DNA of 5,048 nt from an uncultured Pseudomonadota bacterium (GTDB lineage: Bacteria; Lernaellota; Lernaellaia; Lernaellales; Lernaellaceae): assembly GCA_937967875.1 (NCBI GenBank), contig CALBTQ010000478.1, positions 1-5,048 on the forward strand, read 5' to 3'. The translations under genes and the position numbers were made by a program. The notes under the pieces are model-generated. The model was not told where the DNA came from and ran no database searches. It was given only the letters and a program-made list of their open reading frames with translations. Positions 1-5,048 of this stretch are shown here, in pieces (the stretch's first letter is position 1; each line of letters begins with the position of its first letter).

Positions 1-416
1 TATGATTTGTTTTTGTTCCACAGGTGCCCGATTTGCTCGAGCACGCCGTTTTCCAGTCGATACACGTCGCCGCTGTTGTTCTTATTTAAAAAGAACGTGT
101 TCTCATCCAGGGCAAGGCAGCGACCGAAGTACTGATGTTCCGTCTCCTGCCAGGCGTCGCCGGTCAACAGGAAAACCTTTTCTCCGCACAGAATGCCGAG
201 CCGCTGCCCGTCGTCCTGATAAGGGTCCAGATCCAGCGGCGGCGGCGGCCAGAAAGGATCGTCGTCATCGTCCACCGTATCGTCGTCGATCGTGTCATCG
301 TCGGTTGTATCGTCGTCGGCGTCGTCATCATCGTCATCGTCATCGTCACCGCAGGCGAAGGAAAAAAGAAAGGTAAGAAGAAAGGCAATCGATATCCAAG
401 ACAATAAAGCTTTCAT
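1..416 (-). CDS. Secreted lipoprotein with poly-Asp linker and propeller-like repeats (3' end beyond window)
   Basis: An open frame starts at the ATG at 416-414 and runs 138 codons to the window edge without a stop, so only the N-terminal part is present. Residues 1-21 form a signal peptide: K2, then a hydrophobic stretch (LLSWISIAFLLTFLFSFA) ending just before Cys22. That cysteine fits a lipobox, although Ser at -3 and Phe at -2 are not the consensus choices. Residues 24-53 are nearly all Asp, broken by short TT, TI and TV units, followed by a PFWPPPP spacer. From residue 73 the chain looks folded, with two similar segments (73-94 and 110-131) sharing V-[FY]-x-L and a final His, 37 residues apart, as in beta-propeller blades. 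The likely product is an exported, lipid-anchored protein with an acidic linker and a propeller-like domain; its ligand or activity cannot be told. A weak GGATGGA lies about 8 nt before the start. Codons are more AT-rich than in the upstream operon. Confidence is high for a real gene and moderate for the fold. Confidence 0.82.
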   Translation of the reverse strand, partial: MKALLSWISIAFLLTFLFSFACGDDDDDDDDDADDDTTDDDTIDDDTVDDDDDPFWPPPPLDLDPYQDDGQRLGILCGEKVFLLTGDAWQETEHQYFGRCLALDENTFFLNKNNSGDVYRLENGVLEQIGHLWNKNKS

Positions 417-506
417 CGCGTAGTCCATCCAATATTGCAGTTATTAACTATTCTATTCATTCTTTAATGTCAATGGGGAAATTTTAATATTTTCAGAATA
501 TTAATT
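417..506 (-). promoter_or_regulatory. AT-rich intergenic gap with candidate sigma70-type promoter for the lipoprotein
   Basis: This 90-nt gap between the threonine aldolase stop and the lipoprotein start is strikingly AT-rich against its GC-rich surroundings. On the minus strand a perfect TTGACA (473-468) lies 17 nt upstream of TAGTTA (450-445), a poor -10 match. A better -10 match, TAGAAT, lies only 12 nt from the -35 box, which is too close. The -10 candidate ends 28 nt before the ATG, which is compatible with a leader carrying the weak ribosome site. No sigma54-type GG-N10-GC element was seen. The -35 box and AT bias are seen directly; promoter function is inferred. Confidence 0.4.
484..504 (-). 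terminator. AT-only hairpin just after the threonine aldolase stop (weak terminator candidate)
   Basis: Eight-base perfect inverted arms (484-491 and 497-504) surround a 5-nt loop, starting two bases past the aldolase stop codon. The arms contain only A and T, so the stem would be weak. On the minus-strand transcript it is followed by AATTT rather than a clean U-run. Its position suits the end of the operon, but it is not a classical GC-rich intrinsic terminator. Confidence 0.25.
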
Positions 507-1541
507 CTAGCCCAACACACGGCGAAAGGCTTCCAGCGCCAGGTCGATGTCTGCGGCGGACACGTCCAGGTGCGTCACCGCGCGTACGATCCGCTCGCCG
601 AACTCGACCAGCAGCACGCCCTGCTCGACGAGAATCGCGTTGAGCTCGACCGCGTTGAACGGGCATTCCTCCTCCAGGTGAATGAGCACGATGTTGGTTT
701 CGGTCGCCTGCGGATCGACGTGTACGCCGGGCAAACCGACCAGCCCCTCGGCCAGCCGCCGCGCGTTGGCATGATCCTCGGCCAGCCGCACGATGTTGTG
801 CTCCAGCGCGTACAACCCCGCCGCGGCGAGAATCCCCACCTGGCGCATGCCGCCGCCCATCCGTTTGCGGATCGTCCGGCAGCGCTCGATCGTCTTGGCG
901 TCGCCGGCCAGCACCGAGCCCACCGGCGCGCCCAGTCCCTTGGACAGACAAATGTTCACCGTGTCCGCCAGCGTCGTCCACTGCGTCACCGGCACGCCCT
1001 TGGCCACCGCCGCGTTGAAGATGCGCGCGCCGTCCAGGTGCACCTTCAGGCCGCGTTCCCGGGCGACGTTCCACACGCCGCGCATCGTCTCGACCGGATA
1101 AATGCGGCCGCCGGCGCGGTTGTGCGTGTTCTCGACGCAGACCAGCCGCGTGCGCGCCTGGTGGATATCCTTGGGCCGGATGCGCCGGGCGATCGCCTCG
1201 CCGCTCAGTGCGCCGTGCACGCCCTCCAGCGGGCGCACCATGCACTGCGCGTGCACCGCCGGGCCCGACGATTCGTAGTAGAAGATATGACAATCCGCTT
1301 CGAGCAGAATCTCGTCGCCCGGCTGCGTGTGCGCCAGCAAGGCCGTCTGGTTCGACATCACGCCGCTGGGGAAAAACAGCGCGGCCTGTTTGCCGAGCAT
1401 CTCGGCGACCTTCTCCTGCAGCGCGTTGACGGTCGGATCGTCGGCGAACACGTCGTCGCCGACGGCGGCGTTGGCGATCGCCTCGCGCATTGCCGGCGAG
1501 GGTTTGGTGACGGTGTCGGAACGCAGATCGATTTTCTTCAT
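507..1541 (-). CDS. ltaE: Low-specificity L-threonine aldolase
   Basis: This 344-residue PLP enzyme of fold type I cleaves L-threonine and L-allo-threonine to glycine and acetaldehyde in the cytoplasm. The length is normal for the family (about 330-350). It opens with the family signature [11 protein letters not shown] (4-14) and [12 protein letters not shown] (28-39). Lys201 in [12 protein letters not shown] is the expected Schiff-base lysine. Asp170 and Arg173 in HLDGAR hold the cofactor ring. His85 stacks on PLP, and His127 in DIHQA matches the second histidine known from the E. coli enzyme. Arg233 (GGGMRQVG) and the terminal RAVTHLDVS (320-328) are also typical. The ATG at 1541-1539 overlaps the reductase stop as ATGA and has a good ribosome site (GGAAAGAG) 2 nt upstream of the ATG. 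All catalytic residues are present, so it should be active. The exact preference between threonine, allo-threonine and other beta-hydroxy amino acids cannot be read from sequence. Confidence 0.95.
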   Translation of the reverse strand: MKKIDLRSDTVTKPSPAMREAIANAAVGDDVFADDPTVNALQEKVAEMLGKQAALFFPSGVMSNQTALLAHTQPGDEILLEADCHIFYYESSGPAVHAQCMVRPLEGVHGALSGEAIARRIRPKDIHQARTRLVCVENTHNRAGGRIYPVETMRGVWNVARERGLKVHLDGARIFNAAVAKGVPVTQWTTLADTVNICLSKGLGAPVGSVLAGDAKTIERCRTIRKRMGGGMRQVGILAAAGLYALEHNIVRLAEDHANARRLAEGLVGLPGVHVDPQATETNIVLIHLEEECPFNAVELNAILVEQGVLLVEFGERIVRAVTHLDVSAADIDLALEAFRRVLG

Positions 1542-2215
1542 GACTCTTTCCGATCGAAAACGCGGCAGGCCATCACGCACACGCCGCAGATGTCCTGACC
1601 GATGTTGTATTTGTTGCGCATCTCGCGGACGGTTCGCGCGCAGCCGGCGCGGTCGAAGTCCGCCGGATCTTCCTTGATGTGCCCGCCCGGGCACGCGGCG
1701 ATGCAGGCGCGGCACGAACCACAATCGCCGTGAAACGGTTCGCTGATCGGCAACGGCGCGTCGGTCAAAATGCTGATCAGCCGCACGCGCGCGCCGAAGC
1801 GACGATGCACCAGCAGGTTGTTGCGCCCGCGATGGCCCATCCCCGCCGCGACGGCTAAATGGCGATGGCTGATCATCCCCAGGTTTCTCTCCCAATCCAG
1901 CACCTGGCTCGACGGCACGGGCAACGCGCGGAACCCCTCTTCCATCAGCAGCGCGGCCACAAGCAGCGCCGCCTGATCGAGCATCACGTTCACCCGGCGG
2001 TAGTGGAAGTAATACAGTCTGGTCGGATGATCGACGATGTCGTCAAGCACCGGATCGGACAGCCGCATCGCCAGCACCACGGCGCGATCGAGCCCGGCCA
2101 CCGCTTTTTGCTGCACGCCGATCATCCCCGGCAGAAAGGGCGTCGCGTCGGCCACGCCCACATCGTGCATGCCCGTGCGGCGCGCGGTGGCGCGGATGCG
2201 TTCGAGGAGATTCAT
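1538..2215 (-). CDS. Short double-[4Fe-4S] cluster protein related to epoxyqueuosine reductase (QueG-like)
   Basis: This 225-residue protein resembles the core of the epoxyqueuosine reductase / reductive dehalogenase superfamily. Visible family marks are YYFHYRRVN with a following helix (68-90), a stretch [20 protein letters not shown] (116-135) that resembles the QueG segment with GLGxxGKN, and an iron-sulfur region. Eight cysteines make two clusters: C165-x2-C168-x2-C171-x3-C175-P, then C192, C210, C213 and C217. True QueG is about 350-390 residues with a C-terminal HEAT-like tRNA-binding region. That region is absent here, so action on tRNA queuosine is unlikely. A soluble cytoplasmic redox role, perhaps with a corrinoid, is inferred; the substrate is unknown. 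The ATG at 2215-2213 is favoured because it overlaps the regulator's TGA and begins the homologous region; the frame is open farther upstream (to 3697) only as an antiphase shadow of the regulator. The gene overlaps both neighbours by 4 nt, pointing to translational coupling. Confidence 0.85.
   Translation of the reverse strand: MNLLERIRATARRTGMHDVGVADATPFLPGMIGVQQKAVAGLDRAVVLAMRLSDPVLDDIVDHPTRLYYFHYRRVNVMLDQAALLVAALLMEEGFRALPVPSSQVLDWERNLGMISHRHLAVAAGMGHRGRNNLLVHRRFGARVRLISILTDAPLPISEPFHGDCGSCRACIAACPGGHIKEDPADFDRAGCARTVREMRNKYNIGQDICGVCVMACRVFDRKES
1544..1551 (-). promoter_or_regulatory. Ribosome binding site for threonine aldolase
   Basis: GGAAAGAG on the minus strand, just upstream of the ATG at 1541 and inside the end of the reductase gene. 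Together with the ATGA overlap it fixes the aldolase start at MKKIDLRSD. Longer in-frame extensions upstream (to about 1895) are ruled out because they would run through the cysteine-rich end of the reductase in another frame. Confidence 0.6.
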
Positions 2216-3786
2216 GCCTGATCCAGTCCGTACTTTTTGAGTTTTTCGTAGAGCGTCGAACCGGCGATGCCCAGCAGCCGCGCGGCTTCCCGCCGATTGG
2301 GCGCGACGGCCAGCACGCGCTCGATCGCCTTTTTCTCGGCCTGTTCCAGCGACAACGCACCGTCGCCGGGCGCGGACAACGCCGTCGTGTCCAACAGCAG
2401 ATCGCCCGGCTCGATGCGCCCGCGTCCCGCCGCCAGAATCAGCGCACGCGCCAGCACGTTGGCCAATTCGCGCACGTTGCCCGGCCAAGAATGAGCACGC
2501 AACGCATCCAACGCGGCGGGCGACAACGTCGGCACGGGCGCGCCCTGCCGTTCGCTTTCGCGCCGCAGCAGATGCTCGGCCAGCGGCGCCAGATCCTCCA
2601 ACCGCTCGGCCAGCGGCGGCAGGTGAATGGGCATCATCGCCAGCCGGTAGTACAGGTCCTCGCGGAACCGCCCCGCGGCGACCTCGGCGGCCAGATCGCG
2701 GTGGGTCGCGGCGATGATGCGCACGTCCACCGGCCGTTCGCGGTCGTCGCCGACGCGCCGCACGGTGCGCTCCTCGAGCACGCGCAACAGCGCCGGCTGT
2801 AATTCGAGCGGCAGTTCGCCGATTTCGTCCAGCAGCACCGTGCCGCCGCGCGCCATCTCGAACACGCCGCGCCGGTCGGCGGTCGCGCCGGTAAACGCGC
2901 CGCGCACGTGGCCGAACAATTCGCCGGCCACCAGCTCGCGCACGATCGCCCCGCAGTTGACCGGCACGAACGGACCTTCGCGCCGTTTGCCCTGGTAATG
3001 CAGCGCCCGCGCGGCCAGTTCCTTGCCGCAGCCGGTGGGGCCGGTCAGCAGCACGGTCGCGTCCAGATCGGCCAGGCGCGCGATCAGGGCGAACACGCGC
3101 CGCATCGCTTCGCCCGCGCCGACCATCCCCGCATACTCGCTGCCGGCCGGCAGTTCGAGTTCGCAAGCGCCACGGTTCTGCCGCAGGACAAGCATCGTGC
3201 GACCAAGGGTCAGCGGTTTGTCGGGCGGCCAGACGGCCTCGGTGACGCGCGCGCCGTCCAGGTGCGTGCCGTTGCGGCTGCCCAGGTCGGCGATCGTCCA
3301 GCCGCGCGCGGTCAGCGCCAGGCGGGCGTGACGGCCGGAAACGTAATTGTCGGTTAGCGCGATGTCGCAGCCGGCGAGCTTGCCGATGACGAACCGGTCG
3401 CCGTCCAGCTCGATGCGCCGAGGTGCGTCGACGCCCTCGACGATCTCCACCGCCGTTTCGATCTGCTCGACCAGCGCGGTCTCCGGATTGAAAAACAGCG
3501 TCTTGGTCGGCAGCGAGGGCTGCGTCGCCGGCGGTTCGTCGATCAACCGACAGCAGGTGATGACCACGCCGTCGCCGGTGAACGAATCGCCGGGCGTCAG
3601 CGTCTGCGTCTCGCCGTGTTTGTGTTCGATCCATACGCCCCGGCGGAACGGCACGAAGCGCACCGGCGGATCGACGCCGGGCAACCACAAATCGCACGCG
3701 TCGCTTTCACCCACCAGCAAACCCTCGGCGGGCAAACGCAGGCGCATCCGTCGCCGTTGCCGGTCACCGATCTCCAGGTACCACAT
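2212..3786 (-). CDS. FHA-domain sigma54-dependent transcriptional activator (enhancer-binding protein)
   Basis: This 524-residue cytoplasmic activator opens sigma54 RNA polymerase promoters by ATP hydrolysis. Residues 122-202 are an FHA domain, which in this fold binds phosphothreonine: [12 protein letters not shown]150, R152, H153 and SRNGT (170-174). The AAA+ domain (about 218-455) carries Walker A GPTGCGKE (249-256), the sigma54-contacting GAFTGA loop (296-301), Walker [14 protein letters not shown] (314-326, D320/E321), arginine-finger region REDLYYRL (375-382) and WPGNVREL (434-441). The end (479-520) is a Fis-type helix-turn-helix with [20 protein letters not shown]. There is no receiver domain, so a Ser/Thr kinase rather than a histidine kinase is the likely input. 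Residues 1-82 resemble a second, degenerate FHA domain. The ATG at 3786 has an in-frame TAA three codons upstream; a GGGGAAAG lies 11 nt away, slightly far. The gene follows the MBL-fold gene by 38 nt and overlaps the reductase by ATGA. Target promoters are unknown. Confidence 0.95.
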   Translation of the reverse strand: MWYLEIGDRQRRRMRLRLPAEGLLVGESDACDLWLPGVDPPVRFVPFRRGVWIEHKHGETQTLTPGDSFTGDGVVITCCRLIDEPPATQPSLPTKTLFFNPETALVEQIETAVEIVEGVDAPRRIELDGDRFVIGKLAGCDIALTDNYVSGRHARLALTARGWTIADLGSRNGTHLDGARVTEAVWPPDKPLTLGRTMLVLRQNRGACELELPAGSEYAGMVGAGEAMRRVFALIARLADLDATVLLTGPTGCGKELAARALHYQGKRREGPFVPVNCGAIVRELVAGELFGHVRGAFTGATADRRGVFEMARGGTVLLDEIGELPLELQPALLRVLEERTVRRVGDDRERPVDVRIIAATHRDLAAEVAAGRFREDLYYRLAMMPIHLPPLAERLEDLAPLAEHLLRRESERQGAPVPTLSPAALDALRAHSWPGNVRELANVLARALILAAGRGRIEPGDLLLDTTALSAPGDGALSLEQAEKKAIERVLAVAPNRREAARLLGIAGSTLYEKLKKYGLDQA

Positions 3787-3824
3787 GATCGATTAATCTT
3801 TCCCCAAGCGCGCTCAGCGCGTCA

Positions 3825-5002
3825 TCACCACATTTCCGCCCACAGGACCCGCGATTTGCCCGCCATGCGGCCGGGCAGCCAATCCCACAGGCCGTGTTTT
3901 TTCTTGGCGTATTCGTAAGGCGTCATCTCGCTGGCGGGGGTCCAGGCCAGCGGCGGCTGATGGCCATGATCGACGATCAGATGCATGATCTGCCCCAGGT
4001 ACAGCCCGTCGTCGACCACGTCGATCGGAATCACCGTGCGGCCCGGCGGCAGGTTGTCGGGCGGCGCCAGGCGCACGTCCTCGGTCCATAACGTCAGGCT
4101 CTTGGCCCGCGCGCGAATGATCCCGGGCGATTCGATGAACACGTTGCGGTCGGTTTTACTGCGCGTCTGCAACTGCCAGCCCGGCGGCAGCACGAAGCGG
4201 TATTGCGCATTGAGCGGCCCCTTCTTCGCGTTGCGGGCGATGATCTTGATGCGCTGCTGGTTCGGCGGGCGCAAGGTCATCTGGAACGGCACGACCGCGT
4301 GGCGCGCATCGGGCGCCAGCCCCTCGCGGTAGGTGCGCGAGGCCAGCAGCGGCAGCAGCGTCGGCTCGATCGCCTCGGCCCACTTCTTGTACTGCGCGAT
4401 GCTTTCGGGCGTCAGATCGATCACCCCGTCGCGCATCGTCGCCGCTTTGCCCGGCTTGAGTTTTTCCAACCACTGCGCCGCGTCCAGGTACGTATGCCCG
4501 GGCGCCTCCAGCGCGTTGTAACAGTTGAAATCGCCGATCAGCGGGTCGGCGGCGCGCACGCTGTCGCCGGTGAACATCACCTTCTTGCCGTCGATCACCG
4601 TGAAAATGCCCATCTGGTGGAGCGAATGCCCGCCGAAGGGCAGGAAACGCAGCAGATAGTTGTCCCACTTCATGATCGCGTTCACGCCCGAACCGGTTTC
4701 CACGATGTTCACGCGCACCCGGCCCTCGTACTGCTGGGCCAGGAAATTCGCGAACGGATCGGGACCCATCGAGCGCAAGCCCGACGCGACTTCGACGCTG
4801 GTGTAGATCGGGCAGCCGAAGGTCGTAGCCACCGCCTGTGCGCCGGCGATGTGATCGTCCTGGTAGGAAAGCAGGAACACGGCGTCGATGTTGTTGAACA
4901 CGCCGTTCTTGCGCAGGCGGTTGAGCCACTCGGGGCCGCCGTAGCCGTCCACGTCGATGCCCGACTGGCCGATCAGAATCGCGTTGCCGTCCTTGCCCGT
5001 CA
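3825..5002 (-). CDS. Metallo-beta-lactamase-fold protein with degenerate metal site and C-terminal beta domain (5' truncated)
   Basis: At least 391 residues (numbered here with the codon ending at 5001 as residue 1) remain of a protein whose N-terminus is cut by adapter sequence. The apparent TTG start at 5003-5001 uses an adapter base and is not real. Residues 1-205 follow the MBL fold: DGNAILIGQSG (5-15), the loop LLSYQDDHIAG (44-54), PFGGHSLHQMGIF (122-134), and VMFTGDS (142-148). The first motif normally reads HxHxDH; here it is S46-Y-Q48-D-D50-H51, so two zinc ligands are gone. The usual late His of an SHG motif seems replaced by RDG (191-193). D50, H51, H126 and D147 remain. Residues about 233-345 are rich in alternating strands and look like an Ig-like sandwich, followed by a basic/aromatic tail. 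The family relatives are hydrolases, but this copy may bind one metal poorly or be a non-catalytic binding protein. A signal peptide may have been lost with the missing N-terminus. The gene ends 38 nt before the regulator and could head its operon. Confidence 0.8.
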
Positions 5003-5048
5003 AGATCGGAAGAGCGTCGTGTAGGGAAAGAGTGTAGATCTCGGTGGT
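5003..5048. other. Illumina TruSeq adapter sequence (contaminant)
   Basis: From 5003 the sequence begins with the hallmark AGATCGGAAGAGC and continues through GTCGTGTAGGGAAAGAGTG and on to the window edge. Over all 46 bases it matches, as I know it, the reverse complement of the Illumina universal (P5/read 1) adapter. It carries no gene and marks where real genomic sequence stops, at about 5002. The join explains why the MBL-fold gene lacks a start. Confidence 0.97.

Noticed and set aside
257..347. Trinucleotide-rich CGTCGTCAT-like tract, considered as a tandem repeat or CRISPR-like array
   Set aside because: It has no fixed repeat unit or spacers and is fully explained by Asp codons (GAC/GAT) of the lipoprotein linker.
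2..376. Plus-strand ORF with Arg/His-rich tail, suggestive of a basic peptide
   Set aside because: The repeats come from reading the GAC/GAT aspartate tract of the lipoprotein on the other strand. The minus frame has a signal peptide and lipobox, so it is the coding one.
570..1598. 342-codon plus-strand ORF
   Set aside because: It is antisense to the threonine aldolase, whose catalytic motifs are all intact. The translation is Arg/His/Gln-rich with no recognisable domain, typical of GC-rich antisense frames.
1538..3697. 719-codon minus-strand ORF beginning inside the regulator
   Set aside because: Its first two-thirds is a low-complexity Arg/Ala shadow of the regulator in another frame. Only the part from the ATG at 2215 is real, as the Fe-S protein.
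3809..3821. GC-only hairpin (5-bp arms, TCA loop) between the MBL-fold gene and the regulator, considered as a terminator
   Set aside because: The stem is short and has no U-run after it on the minus-strand transcript. With only 38 nt between genes, co-transcription is more likely.
4203..5024. 273-codon plus-strand ORF ending near the window edge
   Set aside because: It is antisense to the MBL-fold gene and its stop lies inside the sequencing adapter, so its end is artificial.

Overview
The window is GC-rich bacterial DNA. All supported genes lie on the minus strand, so the layout reads from high to low coordinates. The G/C-ending codons, the 4-nt ATGA gene overlaps, the FHA-linked sigma54 activator and a lipoprotein with a poly-aspartate tract after its lipobox suggest a Gram-negative, probably deltaproteobacterial- or Myxococcota-grade environmental organism. 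That assignment is inferred from style, not from a marker gene. The last 46 bases (5003-5048) are not biological: they match Illumina TruSeq adapter. This looks like the untrimmed end of a short-read, probably metagenomic, contig.

Layout in transcription order: (1) 5002-3825, a 5'-truncated metallo-beta-lactamase-fold protein with a C-terminal beta-rich domain. Its metal-binding motif has lost key histidines. (2) A 38-nt gap, then 3786-2212, a 524-residue FHA-domain sigma54 enhancer-binding regulator with an intact GAFTGA loop and a Fis-type helix-turn-helix. (3) 2215-1538, a short double-[4Fe-4S] protein related to epoxyqueuosine reductase, overlapping the regulator stop by ATGA. (4) 1541-507, a low-specificity L-threonine aldolase, also joined by an ATGA overlap. 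(5) A 90-nt AT-rich gap (417-506) with a candidate promoter and a weak hairpin. (6) 416 to the window edge, the N-terminal part of a secreted lipoprotein with an Asp-rich linker and two propeller-like repeats.

Genes 2-4 are tightly coupled and almost certainly form one operon: a regulator that can read phosphothreonine through its FHA domain and drive sigma54 promoters, an iron-sulfur redox protein, and a PLP enzyme cleaving threonine to glycine and acetaldehyde. The MBL-fold gene may be the upstream member. The sequence shows no direct link between the two enzymes' chemistries. No RNA genes, mobile elements, CRISPR arrays or complete unknown system were found. The items most worth a second look are the probable MBL pseudoenzyme, the regulator-redox-aldolase coupling, the poly-Asp lipoprotein and the adapter contamination.
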